DNA of 64,000 bases from Chromobacterium phragmitis (GCF_003325475.1 NZ_CP029495.1:372001-436000); one strand, 5' to 3'. Shown: positions 34,639 to 43,867, counted from the stretch's first letter. Numbers and translations are program-made. Notes: generated by a model not told the origin, from the sequence alone.

Positions 34639-34686
34639 GGTCGACTCCTAAGAAATTCAAGTAGATTCGGTTATAGCGAATCCGGG

Positions 34687-35190
34687 TTACTCGGACTTGG
34701 GTCTCTTAAGCGCCGCCAGCACCGCAAACGGATTGGGCTTGTCAGCCTTGGCGAGCGAGAGAGTATCCCTGCCGCATTCGTCGTGTTTCGGCGCATGCGG
34801 CAAGCCCATAATGATTTCGTCTTCGATCAGCGCAATCGCGTCGAGTTCGGGCTCGGCGAGAATCGCATCCAGCGTGTCGTCCAGTTCGCAGGCCTCCTCC
34901 AGCTTGTCCTGGCTTGCGAACAGCGTGAGCACCGAGTCGGTGTCCAGGCTGAACGGCATGCCGTCCAGACAACGCTGGCAAGTGACGTTCAGCGCGGCGG
35001 TCAGACGAATGCGCAGCGCGGGGCGCTGCAATTCATCGATAAAACCGTCGAGCTGATACGACACTTCCCCGGAAGCGTCTGCGAGGTCGCCACGAATGCG
35101 CTCGTCGAGTTCCGCCACCGGCGCATTGCCGGACAGCGAGCGGCCCTCCCGGGCGAACTTGAGCGGATCGATCAAAATCGGTTTAGACAT
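34687..35190 (-). CDS. yceD: YceD/DUF177 family rRNA accumulation protein
   Basis: A 167-residue DUF177 protein. The conserved cysteine pair lies in LNVTCQRCLDGMPFSLDTD, and PNPFAVLAALKR forms the typical C-terminus. YceD homologues affect 23S rRNA accumulation, and the gene is nearly always upstream of rpmF, as here (48 bp apart). The start at 35190 has GGAG three bases away. Confidence 0.92.
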   Translation of the reverse strand: MSKPILIDPLKFAREGRSLSGNAPVAELDERIRGDLADASGEVSYQLDGFIDELQRPALRIRLTAALNVTCQRCLDGMPFSLDTDSVLTLFASQDKLEEACELDDTLDAILAEPELDAIALIEDEIIMGLPHAPKHDECGRDTLSLAKADKPNPFAVLAALKRPKSE

Positions 35191-35307
35191 AAACTCCGCA
35201 TGGTACAATCCATTCCCCTGATTTGTCAAAAGAAACAAGGCAAGGCCAAACCATGGCCGCGGACGACCCCGCCGCGCCTCCGGCACTGCCGCCAACCGGC
35301 TCGAATC

Positions 35308-35889
35308 ATGCACATCGTACTGGCCTCCACCTCCCGTTATCGTCAAGAAATCATCGCCCGCCTGGGCCTGCCCTTCAGCGCCGAGCCGCCCGTCTGCGAC
35401 GAAACGCCGCTGCCCGGCGAAACCGCGCTGGAAACCGCGGTTCGCCTGGCCCGCACCAAGGCCCGATCGCTGGCCGGCAATCACCCGAACGCGCTGATCA
35501 TAGGCTCGGACCAAGTCGCGCTGCTTGACGGCAAACAGATAGGCAAACCCGGCAACTTCGAAAACGGCGTGGAAATGCTCAAGTGGATGAGCGGCCGCAC
35601 TGTGGTGTTCCACTCCGCGCTGGCGTTGCACAACAGCCACAGCGGCCGGCTGCAGGAGTGCGTAGGCATCACCCGCGTCACGCTGCGCCAGTTGACTGAG
35701 GCCCAAATCCGCAATTACCTGACCCGCGAGCCGGATGCGCTGCACTGCGCCGGCAGCGCCAAAAGCGAAGGCCTGGGCGGCGCGCTGCTGGAAAAAGTGG
35801 AGTCGGACGACCCCAACGCGCTGATCGGCGTGCCGCTGTTCCAGCTGATCACCATGCTGGGCAACGAGGGCGTGGAGGTGCTGAGATGA
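35308..35889 (+). CDS. yceF: Maf-like nucleotide pyrophosphatase, YceF (7-methyl-GTP) type
   Basis: A 193-residue Maf-family enzyme that removes non-canonical nucleotides. Residues MHIVLASTSRYRQEIIARLG, the catalytic aspartate in IIGSDQVALLDGKQIGKPG, and LHCAGSAKSEGLGG are seen. The DQV rather than DTVV motif and the SAKSEG motif match YceF, whose E. coli member hydrolyses 7-methyl-GTP. Position beside yceD-rpmF fits. Start at 35308 matches the family. Confidence 0.93.
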   Translation: MHIVLASTSRYRQEIIARLGLPFSAEPPVCDETPLPGETALETAVRLARTKARSLAGNHPNALIIGSDQVALLDGKQIGKPGNFENGVEMLKWMSGRTVVFHSALALHNSHSGRLQECVGITRVTLRQLTEAQIRNYLTREPDALHCAGSAKSEGLGGALLEKVESDDPNALIGVPLFQLITMLGNEGVEVLR

Positions 35890-36590
35890 GCGGCACCCTG
35901 TTTCTGATTCCCGCGCCGCTGGGCGACGAAAACGTCGCTTGGCTGCCGGAAGGCGAGCGCGCCAAAGTCGTCCACATCAGCCATTTCGTCGTCGAGGCGG
36001 AAAAGACCGCGCGCAAACATCTGAAAGCGCTGGGCGTGACGACGCCGATCCGCGAGCTATCCATGAACACGCTGAACGAGCACACCAAAGAGGCGGACGT
36101 CGCCGCGCTGCTCGCCCCGCTGAAGGCCGGCCATGATGTCGGCCTGATCTCCGAGGCCGGCTGCCCGGCAGTGGCCGACCCAGGCGCCCAGCTGGTGGCG
36201 CTGGCGCACCGCCACGGCATCCGCGTCGAACCGCTGATCGGCCCCTCCTCCATCCTGCTGGCGCTGATGGCCAGCGGCGCCAACGGCCAATGCTTCGCCT
36301 TCCACGGCTACCTGCCGGTGGACGCGGCGGAAAAATCCAAGCTGGTGAAAGAGCTGGAACAGCGTTCGCGCAAGCACAACGAAACCCAGCTGTTCATCGA
36401 GACGCCGTACCGCAACAACGCGCTGCTGGCGCAGCTGCGCGAAACGCTGGCGCCGTCCACCCGGCTTGCGGTAGCCTGCGATCTGACCTTGCCGACCCAA
36501 ACCATCGTCAGCCACCGCGTGCAGGATTGGCCGCAGAACCCGCCCGACCTGCACAAGCGGCCGGCCATCTTCGTGATCCACGCCGCCTGA
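35886..36590 (+). CDS. SAM-dependent methyltransferase, RsmI/YraL-like
   Basis: A 234-residue tetrapyrrole methylase-fold protein. It begins GTLFLIPAPLGDENVAWLPE where RsmI has a PTPIGN motif, and contains GLISEAGCPAVADPGAQLV, VEPLIGPSSILLALMASG and FHGYLP. These are the RsmI SAM-binding motifs, but it is shorter than RsmI (about 285 residues), and lacks the C-terminal extension. The target is probably rRNA but is not proven. Its ATG overlaps the yceF stop by four bases (ATGA), suggesting translation coupling. Confidence 0.85.
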   Translation: MSGTLFLIPAPLGDENVAWLPEGERAKVVHISHFVVEAEKTARKHLKALGVTTPIRELSMNTLNEHTKEADVAALLAPLKAGHDVGLISEAGCPAVADPGAQLVALAHRHGIRVEPLIGPSSILLALMASGANGQCFAFHGYLPVDAAEKSKLVKELEQRSRKHNETQLFIETPYRNNALLAQLRETLAPSTRLAVACDLTLPTQTIVSHRVQDWPQNPPDLHKRPAIFVIHAA

Positions 36591-36601
36591 GACGCGCCGC
36601 C

Positions 36602-37810
36602 ATGCCCAAGAACACGCCCATCATCCGGTCGCTGCTGGATACCGATCTGTACAAGTTCACCATGCTGCAGGTGGTGCTGCACCAGTTCCCCGCCGCCCAC
36701 GGCGAGTACGAATTCCGCTGCCGCAACCATCCGGACACGCCGCTGACCCAACTGAAGCAGCAACTGGAGACGCAGCTGGACCTGCTGTGCGAGCTGCGCT
36801 TCAGCCAGGACGAGCTGGATTATCTGCGCGGCCTGCGCTTCATCAAGAGCGACTACGTCGACTACCTGGAGCTGTTCCACCTGCAGCGCCGCTTCATCAG
36901 CGTCAGCGAGGAAGGCGAACAGCTGGCCATCCGCATCAAGGGCCCGATGGTGCAGGCGATGTTCTTCGAGATTTTCGTGCTAGCCATCGTCAACGAGCTG
37001 TATTTCCGTCCGCTGGACAGCAAGGCCGTGCGCGAAGAGGGTCGCCGCCGGCTGGAAGCCAAGCTGGCCGAGCTGGAGCGCTTTCAGCGCGAAGAGGCCG
37101 CCGGCCAGCGCTTTCCGCTGCTGATCGCGGACTTTGGCACCCGCCGCCGCTTCAGCCGCGACTGGCAGGCCCATGTGGTGGAAAGACTGAACCACGCGCT
37201 GCCGCAGGTGTTCCGCGGCACCAGCAACGTCTACCTGGCCCGCAAGCTGGGCATCACGCCGATCGGCACCATGGCCCACGAATTTTTCCAGGCCTTCCAG
37301 GCGCTGGGCGTGCGGCTGCGGGATTTCCAGAAAGCGGCGCTGGAATCGTGGGTGCAGGAATACCGCGGCGACCTGGGCATCGCGCTGACCGACGTGGTCG
37401 GCATGGATGCCTTCCTCGCCGATTTCGATCTCTATTTCGCCAAGCTGTTCGACGGCCTGCGCCACGACAGCGGCGATCCCTACATCTGGGGCGAGAAGGC
37501 GATCGCCCATTACCGCAAGCTGCGGATAGACCCCGCGACCAAGATGCTGACCTTCAGCGATGGACTCAGCGTGGACAGCGCGCTGCAGTTGCAGCGCCAT
37601 TTCAGCCCGCACATCCAGGTGAGTTTCGGCATCGGCACCCACTTCACCAACGATATGGGACTGGAACCGCTGCAGATCGTGCTGAAACTGGTCAGTTGCA
37701 ACGGCCAGCCGGTGGCCAAGCTATCCGACAGCCCCGGCAAGATCATGTGCAGCGACGAGACCTTCCTCGCCTACTTGCGCCAGGTCTTCAAAGTGGCCGC
37801 CGCCGCATAA
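36602..37810 (+). CDS. pncB: Nicotinate phosphoribosyltransferase
   Basis: PncB makes nicotinate mononucleotide from nicotinate and PRPP in NAD salvage. The 402-residue protein has the N-terminal IIRSLLDTDLYKFTMLQVV, IADFGTRRRFSRDWQ, the PRPP region FDGLRHDSGDPYIWGEKA and the phosphorylated-histidine motif VSFGIGTHFTND. Length equals E. coli PncB (400). The ATG at 36602 lies 12 bp past the RsmI-like gene, so the three plus-strand genes likely form an operon. Confidence 0.97.
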   Translation: MPKNTPIIRSLLDTDLYKFTMLQVVLHQFPAAHGEYEFRCRNHPDTPLTQLKQQLETQLDLLCELRFSQDELDYLRGLRFIKSDYVDYLELFHLQRRFISVSEEGEQLAIRIKGPMVQAMFFEIFVLAIVNELYFRPLDSKAVREEGRRRLEAKLAELERFQREEAAGQRFPLLIADFGTRRRFSRDWQAHVVERLNHALPQVFRGTSNVYLARKLGITPIGTMAHEFFQAFQALGVRLRDFQKAALESWVQEYRGDLGIALTDVVGMDAFLADFDLYFAKLFDGLRHDSGDPYIWGEKAIAHYRKLRIDPATKMLTFSDGLSVDSALQLQRHFSPHIQVSFGIGTHFTNDMGLEPLQIVLKLVSCNGQPVAKLSDSPGKIMCSDETFLAYLRQVFKVAAAA

Positions 37811-37948
37811 GCTTGCCGCCGCCCCGCCCGCGGGCGGCGCCCGTCCCTTGACACAGCTGCGCGCCGCCTACTCGATCGACGAACATCCGCCCCTGCGCCT
37901 GCGCCGACGCGGGCGGATCGCCATCGATATCCGCGCCAGAGGCATGCA

Positions 37949-38595
37949 ATGAATCAGACAGAAATCGGAATCCGTCTGAGCGGCCCGCCCTTCGCGCGCC
38001 CCACGCCCCGCCTGATCCAGCGGATTCGCGACAATGGCAGGGAGCCCCGTTGTCACGAGGCGATGCGCCAGGCCGCGGCATGGAGCATCCCGGAGCAGGC
38101 CGGCATTCGCTCGCCGGCGGACCTTATCGCCCGGAGGGATGCGCTGCCGCGCTGGACGCCCGCGAAAAACCGACAAGGGCGCGAAGTTTATAACCCCCTG
38201 CGCCAGACCAGCCCGCCCAGCTGCCGCCGCAGAACCGAGTCGACCCGAACGGCGACCGACGACCGCTCACACCCCTGTCAGCCTGGCTGCTGGAGTACGC
38301 GCAGGCCATGGGCGAATTCCTGGATACGCCGGAATCGCTGACAGCTGAGTCGCCGCAGTCGTTCTTCGACTCGCCCGCCTGCAATATGCGCGAACATCTC
38401 ACTCCCCACGGCGGCTGGAAAACCTTCAACCAATTTTTCGCCCGCCATCTCAAGCCGGGCTATCGCCCCGTCGCCGCGCTGGCGGACGCGTCGGTCATCG
38501 CATCGCCGGCCGACGCCTGCATCGCCGTGAAAAATCTGCGCTGGCGCATCGACGAGTTGCCAAACGGCGGCTCCCATCCCTCCCGCCATTCACCG
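37949..38595 (+). pseudogene. Remnant of a phosphatidylserine decarboxylase-like gene
   Basis: The first frame (from 37949) reads MNQTEIGIRLSGPPFARPTP and later ADLIARRDALPRWTPAKNRQ before losing the frame near 38190. A second frame (from about 38263) continues LTPLSAWLLEYAQAMGEFLD, GWKTFNQFFARHLKPGYRP and VIASPADACIAVKNLRWRID, then ends before the catalytic half of the enzyme. These phrases are typical of bacterial phosphatidylserine decarboxylase-family proteins that lack the usual Psd layout. The N- and middle parts are frameshifted, the SPAD region has a deletion and the C-terminus is gone, so it is not functional. It ends at the stop of the convergent DUF2520 gene. The 138 bp before it hold only a GC-rich hairpin (about 37826-37839), probably the pncB terminator. 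Confidence 0.6.
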
Positions 38596-39450
38596 TCAGC
38601 AAAGCAATGCCAGCAGCCGCTGCCGCGCCGGCTCCTGCAGCCGGTCGCCGGCCAGCGCCACCACCTGCCTGCCCAGCGCGCGATAGGCCGCGGCCAGCCC
38701 CGCGTCGCCCAACACCGCCAAATGGCGCTCCACCGTGCCGATGTCGCCGCGCAAAATGGGCCCGGTCAACGCGTCGTACGGCCCCAGCTCCAGCGCGTTA
38801 TCCAAGGTCTGCCGCATCAAACCACCCAATAGCGGCTGCGCCAACTCCGGCGGCACGCCGGCCTGGGCCGTCAATTGCCGCGCCATCGCCGTCAGAACAA
38901 CCAGAAAATTCGACGCCACCGACAAGCCGGCGTGATACGCAGCCTTGCCGCCCGGCGCCAGCCGGAAAGGCCGGCCACCCAAGGCCCGGGCGAAGCCTTC
39001 CAAGCGGCGACAGGCCTCCTCGTCGCCCTCCAACGCGCACAGCGTGCCGGCAAATCCCTCCACCGCTCGCTGCGGATCGGCAAAGGAAAACGCCGGGTGC
39101 AGGCTGGCGGTCAACACCCCCTGCTCCGCCAAGGGCTGCAGCAGCTGGGCATCGCCCACCCCGCTGGCGTGGAATGCCACGCTGCCGGCCGGCGCCACGC
39201 CAGCCAGCGCCAAGCCTCGCGCGCAGGGGGCGATGGCGGCGTCCGGCACCGCCAATAGATACAGATCCGCCGCCGCCAACTGCCGCATCTCGCCCACCAG
39301 CCGCCCCGCGCCGACAAACTCGCGCGCCTCCCGCAGCGGCTGCGGCCGCCGTCCCATCACGTCCAGCAAGCAATACTCGCCGCTCATCACCGCCAGTCTG
39401 GCCAGGCTGCGACCCAGCCTGCCCATGCCCACCACCGTCAGCGTTTGCAT
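38596..39450 (-). CDS. Rossmann-fold DUF2520 protein
   Basis: A 284-residue protein with an N-terminal NAD(P)-binding fold (LTVVGMGRLGRSLARLAVMS, DLYLLAVPDAAIAPCARGL, HPAFSFADPQRAVEGFAGT) and a C-terminal helical DUF2520 domain, with AAYHAGLSVASNFLVVLTAM and LGPYDALTGPILRGDIGTVE. Family members are uncharacterised oxidoreductase-like proteins related to ProC-type enzymes. The start at 39450 gives the expected N-terminus. It is convergent with the decarboxylase remnant. Confidence 0.82.
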   Translation of the reverse strand: MQTLTVVGMGRLGRSLARLAVMSGEYCLLDVMGRRPQPLREAREFVGAGRLVGEMRQLAAADLYLLAVPDAAIAPCARGLALAGVAPAGSVAFHASGVGDAQLLQPLAEQGVLTASLHPAFSFADPQRAVEGFAGTLCALEGDEEACRRLEGFARALGGRPFRLAPGGKAAYHAGLSVASNFLVVLTAMARQLTAQAGVPPELAQPLLGGLMRQTLDNALELGPYDALTGPILRGDIGTVERHLAVLGDAGLAAAYRALGRQVVALAGDRLQEPARQRLLALLC

Positions 39451-40099
39451 ACCTTATATATACTTTGCGCTCATTCATCCGATCGAAGCCGCCATTGTAG
39501 GCGCTTCCCGGCCAACCACCCACCGCCCCTCGCCTCCGCGGCCCGAGACGGCGCAGCCGTCGCCAAAACACATCACTCTCCGACGCGACCAGCATATTTC
39601 CGCAACTACTTACACGTCGAAATTTCACTTTAAAATCAATCACATAAATACAATCAACAATTAAGATTGTCTCTTTTTTGGAATATCTACTCAATTTACA
39701 GAGCCAATGCTTTCTTTTAACATGACTGAAAGCGAATTCAAGTGGATGCAAACCGCGCCTGCTGGGATTCACTTCAAGTCACGTTGATTTTTCAGCCCGC
39801 CCACCCGGTCGGGCTGTTTTTTTTGGCCACGCCGACTCCCCAACCCCTAAAAAATACATACATCATAGGCATTTCAACGTTTTGACGTTTTTTTGCAACA
39901 CCACAAACAACACGGTAAGAAGACAATAATAAAACTGACAATTCAATAAGTTACATCGAAATAAAACGAACAATTCATCGATTCAAATCCAACACAAGTT
40001 GCTTGATAGCAACACAAATCCACGCACAAAGTTGCATTTCCACAACCCAGCCAATAGCATTTGCTCACATTCCTAAAACCTAAAAAGGATGACTTGACC
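39451..40099. other. AT-rich intergenic region before porin gene
   Basis: About 650 bp without a conserved gene. It contains a possible 26-codon ORF (39707-39787) running into a strong plus-strand terminator (39793-39824), which together could be a small RNA or micro-protein unit. Further right are a small inverted repeat GTTGC-N6-GCAAC (39998-40013) and A/T-rich sequence likely holding the porin promoter and a long leader. I could not define promoter boxes with confidence. Confidence 0.5.
39793..39824 (+). terminator. Intrinsic terminator in the porin upstream region
   Basis: Arms CAGCCCG/CGGGCTG (39793-39799 and 39810-39816) and an eight-base T-run make a good plus-strand terminator. No annotated gene ends here, so it implies a short transcript from upstream, possibly an sRNA or micro-ORF mRNA. 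Confidence 0.7.
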
Positions 40100-41092
40100 A
40101 TGAAAAAGAGCCTGATCGCCCTGCTGGTAGCCACTCTGCCGGCTGCCGCTTTCGCCGACGTAACCATCTACGGCAAAATCAAAGGCGGCGTTGAATACGT
40201 CGACAATGGCACCACCAAGCAAACCAATGTTGACGATCTGGGTTCCCGCATCGGCTTCAAAGGTTCCGAAGATCTGGGCAACGGCCTGAAGACCATCTGG
40301 CAAGTTGAAACCGGTTTCGGCATCGACGGCACTGGTGACGGCTCCTCCAGCGGCACTTTCGCCAACCGCGAGTCCTTCATCGGCCTGCAAGGCTCCTTCG
40401 GTACCATCCGTCTGGGTAACATCTCCAACTTCCAAGACAGCGACATGGGCATCGTCGACGCTTGGGAATACAAAGATGCAGCTCTGGGTCTGAAAGTATT
40501 CACCCGCGATGCTGACCGCCTGAAGAACTCCATTCGCTACGACCTGCCGGCCATCGTTCCGGGCCTGACCGCCGCTCTGCAATACGGCGCCAAGGAAGAT
40601 AAGACCGCTGGCACTCCTAAAGACCGCGAAGTTTACGGCCTGGGTCTGGGCTACGAAAACGCCGGTTTCTTCGGCAAGTACGCTTACACCTACGAAGCCG
40701 CTCAGCAAGTTGGTGGTGTTATTACCAGCAGCAACGACAAGCACCGCCTGGAAGTTGGCTACAACGCCAACAACCTGCTGGTGGCCTTCGGTTACAACCA
40801 AGACGACGCCAAGCTGGCGAATGCTGCTGGCAGCGTCAAGCTGAAGAGCAAGGACTACGCGCTGACCGCCGCTTACACCATGGGTGCCATCACCCCGAAA
40901 TTCACCTACGGCCAAGGCGAAACCAAGGGTGCAGGCGTAACCGCCGGCAAGTACGACCAGTACATCCTGGGCGTTGACTACGCTGTATCCAAGCGCACCA
41001 CTTTCGGCGCTCAGTACGGCCACATCAACCTGAAGGACGACAACACCAAAGACCGCAACGCTTTCGGTCTGAACATGGTTCACAAGTTCTAA
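40100..41092 (+). CDS. Gram-negative general porin
   Basis: A 330-residue outer-membrane trimeric porin of the betaproteobacterial type. The signal peptide is MKKSLIALLVATLPAAAFA, followed by DVTIYGKIKGGVEYVDNG, the family start. LGSRIGFKGSEDLGNGLKTI, FANRESFIGLQGSFGTIRLG (constriction-loop region) and a C-terminal phenylalanine in LNMVHKF, required for BAM assembly, are all present. The codon use is strongly biased, implying high expression. AAGGATG lies eight bases before the ATG at 40100; an earlier in-frame start lacks this. Confidence 0.95.
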   Translation: MKKSLIALLVATLPAAAFADVTIYGKIKGGVEYVDNGTTKQTNVDDLGSRIGFKGSEDLGNGLKTIWQVETGFGIDGTGDGSSSGTFANRESFIGLQGSFGTIRLGNISNFQDSDMGIVDAWEYKDAALGLKVFTRDADRLKNSIRYDLPAIVPGLTAALQYGAKEDKTAGTPKDREVYGLGLGYENAGFFGKYAYTYEAAQQVGGVITSSNDKHRLEVGYNANNLLVAFGYNQDDAKLANAAGSVKLKSKDYALTAAYTMGAITPKFTYGQGETKGAGVTAGKYDQYILGVDYAVSKRTTFGAQYGHINLKDDNTKDRNAFGLNMVHKF

Positions 41093-41129
41093 TAGCTGGT
41101 TCGACGCAAGAACCTGCGAACTTAGACGC

Positions 41130-41159
41130 AAAAAAGACCCGCTTCGGCGGGTCTTTTTT
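41130..41159. terminator. Intrinsic terminator of porin gene
   Basis: Thirteen-base arms with a TTCG tetraloop (41143-41146) and T-run lie 38 bp after the porin stop. The complementary A-run makes it symmetrical. Confidence 0.92.
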
Positions 41160-41247
41160 CATGCTTGCGACAGACGATGGAGGAAAGCGCGGGCCGCGCG
41201 CAGCTCCCCCCCACCACGACCACACCAATCCAGGCTGCGGACAAATG

Positions 41248-41277
41248 AAAACCCCGCCGCAAGCGACGGGGTTTTTT
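41248..41277. terminator. Intrinsic terminator of the TetR gene
   Basis: Perfect nine-base arms (41248-41256 and 41267-41275) with A- and T-runs on the two sides lie 19 bp from the tetR stop. It terminates the minus-strand gene and may also stop any read-through from the porin. Confidence 0.85.
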
Positions 41278-41295
41278 ACGCCAAAGAGCCGAGGA

Positions 41296-41946
41296 TTAGA
41301 ACGGCAGTTGGTAGACCGGGTTGCGGGTATCCGCCCCTTCCTGCCGTATCCGCTCCAGCTCAGCCCTCAAGGCGGACAGCAGCCATTGCTCGCGCATCCT
41401 GTCGCCTTCCGGGTGCTCGGCCAGCGTGCGGTACAGCGCCATGCCGTGCATGGTGGTCATCATGGTGAGCAGCGTGGCGAAGAAGCCGGTGGAGATCGCG
41501 TAGCGCGGAAACAGCGACGCCATCAGCGCGACGAAGCGGTCGCGGAAATAGGTGCTGGCGCTGCCCAGAAACACATCGCGCAGATCCGGCGTGGTGCGCG
41601 CCGCCATCAGCAGCTCCAGCAGCACGATGTGGCGCGGCGACATCACCAGCGCCTTCATCAGCGCGATGATGCGCTCCTCCTCCGACATGCCTGGCGGCAA
41701 CTGCGCCGCCAGCGTCAGCGCGGACTCGAAGATGTCGTCCACCACCTTGCGCCCCACCGGCTGCATCAGTTCGTTCTTGGTGGCGAAATGGCGGAACAGC
41801 GCGCCTTGGGACACGCCGGCGCGGCCGCAGATCAGCTGCACGCTGGTGCCGTGGTAGCCGCTCTCCATCAGGCATTCGATCGCCGCTTCCACCAGTTTGC
41901 CTATGGTGGACTCCCTGCGGCTTTGCTGTGTTCGTCTGGTTTGCAT
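41296..41946 (-). CDS. TetR-family transcriptional regulator
   Basis: A 216-residue TetR-type protein. The N-terminal DNA-binding domain covers residues 12-60: TIGKLVEAAIECLMESGYHG, TSVQLICGRAGVSQGALFRH and FATKNELM. The C-terminal domain is helical and rich in methionine. The ligand and targets are unknown. No transporter is adjacent that would suggest a target. The upstream 337-bp gap (41947-42283) holds the gene's probable promoter and the terminator of the next gene; I see nothing else in it. Confidence 0.88.
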   Translation of the reverse strand: MQTRRTQQSRRESTIGKLVEAAIECLMESGYHGTSVQLICGRAGVSQGALFRHFATKNELMQPVGRKVVDDIFESALTLAAQLPPGMSEEERIIALMKALVMSPRHIVLLELLMAARTTPDLRDVFLGSASTYFRDRFVALMASLFPRYAISTGFFATLLTMMTTMHGMALYRTLAEHPEGDRMREQWLLSALRAELERIRQEGADTRNPVYQLPF

Positions 41947-42224
41947 CTATTGTTTTATCATTTATCGTCCCGAACCCGGCGCATCATACGCGAAAGCGCA
42001 TGCGCAAGCGAGGGCGGGCGCATTCTATGAACAAGCAAGACACGCCAACGGCAAGGCGTTCCTCTCTCCCCTGGCGGCCGTGCATTGCGACCGCCTCCGC
42101 CATACTACCAAATCCAGCCTACTCGCATGCAACTGGCAATGCGGCGCGGACAAAGGAAGCGGCGCGTTGCGACATTGTCGCCGCCAAGCAACGGCCCCGC
42201 CTTGCCCTGAAACAAGCCACCCAA

Positions 42225-42262
42225 AAAAGAAAGAGACTACTCTGTTATTAAGCAGAGTAGTC
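42225..42262 (-). terminator. Intrinsic terminator of peptide-binding protein gene
   Basis: Ten-base perfect arms (42235-42244 and 42253-42262) with an eight-base loop are followed on the minus strand by a pyrimidine-rich, T-rich stretch. It lies 22 bp past the stop codon at 42284. Confidence 0.82.
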
Positions 42263-42283
42263 GATTGTTGCCCGGAAAACCGC

Positions 42284-43867
42284 TTATTTCAAGCTTACGG
42301 CGGCGAAATTGACCCGGCCATAAGGATTGACCGCATAACCGGAGACTTCCTTGCGCGCCAGGCCATAAGCGGTGGGGTGAGCCAGCGGCAGCCACAACGC
42401 CTGCTCATGGATGACGCGTTGGGCCGCCTGATACAACTTGGTCCTGGCCTTGAAATCGCTGGTCTTCTTGCCGTCGGCGATCAGCTTGTCGAGCTTGCCG
42501 TCGCAATAACGGGCGAAGTTGGTGCCGGACTGCACCGCCGAGCAGGAAAACTGCGGCGTCAGGAAATTGTCCGGATCGCCGTTGTCTCCGGCCCAGCCCA
42601 TGAACAGCATCTCGTGCTCGCCGGCCTTGCCGCGCTTGATCAGCTCGCCCCACTCCAGCACCTTGATCTGCAGCCGGATGCCCACCTTGGCCAGATCCGC
42701 CTGCAACATTTCCGCGCCGGCCTTGGGGTTGGGATTCAACGTGCTGCCGCCGGGACGCGCCCATACCGTGACATCGAAGCCGTTGGGGTAGCCAGCCTGC
42801 GCCAACAGCTTCTTCGCCTGCGCCGGATCATAGGCATAGGGCTTGATGGCTTTGTCGTAGCTCCAGGTGTTGGGCGGATAGACCAGATTGGCGGCGCTGG
42901 CGGTATTGTCGAACACTGTTTTCAGGTAGCTGGCCTTGTCGAAGGCCAGGTTGATCGCCTGCCGCACCAAGGGATTGTCCAACGGCTTCTTTTGACTGTT
43001 GAAAGCGACGAAGGCAGTCATGAAGGCCGGCGTCTGCGACACCTGCAGCCTGCCATCGGCCTTGGCCGCCAGCACGTCCTGCGGCTTGGGCGACAGCGCG
43101 ATCTGGCACTCCCCGGCGCGCAGCTTCTGCAGGCGGACACTGGAATCCGGCGTGATCGCGTAGATCAGCGCCGAAGCCTTGGGTTTGCCGCCGAAATAGG
43201 CCGGATTGGGCGCATAGCGCACCAGCGCATCCTTGGCGAAGCTCTTGAAAATGAACGGTCCCGTGCCGATGGGCTTGCTGTTGAGCTCCGCCGTTTTGCC
43301 CGCCGCCAGCAGCTGAGCCATGTATTCGGCAGAGTAGATGGACGCGAAGCCCATGGTCAGGCTGGACAGGAAGGTGGCTTCCGGGTAATTGAGTTCGAAA
43401 CGCACCGTCTGCGGATCAAGCTTGCGCACCGCCTTGATCAGCTTGGGAAACTGCATCGATTGCGCGTGCGGATAGCCGGCCGGCGCGGTCTTGTGCCAGG
43501 GATTGTCCGGATTCAGCATCCGGTCGAAGGTGAGCACCACGTCGTCGGCGTTCAGCTTGCGCGTAGGCTTGAAGTAGTCGGTGCTGTGGAAGCCGACGTT
43601 GGGCCGCAGGTGGAAGGTGTAGCTCAGGCCATCCTCGCTCACCTCCCAGCTGCTGGCCAGCCCCGGCTGCAGCTTGCCGGCGGCGGCGTCGTACTCCACC
43701 AGGCGGTTCATCAATACGTCGGCGGAAGCGTTGGTGGTGACCAGCGAGTTGTACTGCACCACATCGAAGCCTTCCGGATTGGCGTCGGTGCATACGGTCA
43801 ATGGCTTGGCCGCGTAAGCGGCCAGCGGCAGCAAGGCCGCCAGCGCGGCTACGCTCAGTTTCTGCAT
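42284..43867 (-). CDS. Peptide ABC transporter substrate-binding protein, DppA-like
   Basis: A 527-residue periplasmic protein of the SBP_bac_5 family. It has a signal peptide (MQKLSVAALAALLPLAAYA) and mature start KPLTVCTDANPEGFDVVQYN. Motifs LQPGLASSWEVSEDGLSYTFHL, NADDVVLTFDRMLNP, and NPLVRQAINLAFDKA are typical of DppA/OppA. Arg and Asp residues for the peptide termini (such as NGDPDNFLTPQFSC) match dipeptide binders. The gene stands alone: no permease genes dppBCDF are near, so it is an orphan subunit that may feed another transporter or act in chemotaxis. Confidence 0.9.
   Translation of the reverse strand: MQKLSVAALAALLPLAAYAAKPLTVCTDANPEGFDVVQYNSLVTTNASADVLMNRLVEYDAAAGKLQPGLASSWEVSEDGLSYTFHLRPNVGFHSTDYFKPTRKLNADDVVLTFDRMLNPDNPWHKTAPAGYPHAQSMQFPKLIKAVRKLDPQTVRFELNYPEATFLSSLTMGFASIYSAEYMAQLLAAGKTAELNSKPIGTGPFIFKSFAKDALVRYAPNPAYFGGKPKASALIYAITPDSSVRLQKLRAGECQIALSPKPQDVLAAKADGRLQVSQTPAFMTAFVAFNSQKKPLDNPLVRQAINLAFDKASYLKTVFDNTASAANLVYPPNTWSYDKAIKPYAYDPAQAKKLLAQAGYPNGFDVTVWARPGGSTLNPNPKAGAEMLQADLAKVGIRLQIKVLEWGELIKRGKAGEHEMLFMGWAGDNGDPDNFLTPQFSCSAVQSGTNFARYCDGKLDKLIADGKKTSDFKARTKLYQAAQRVIHEQALWLPLAHPTAYGLARKEVSGYAVNPYGRVNFAAVSLK

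Noticed and set aside
41928..42251. 107-codon plus-strand ORF between the TetR and peptide-binding genes
   Set aside because: It overlaps tetR's start and the next gene's terminator, lacks a ribosome site and has no recognisable domain.
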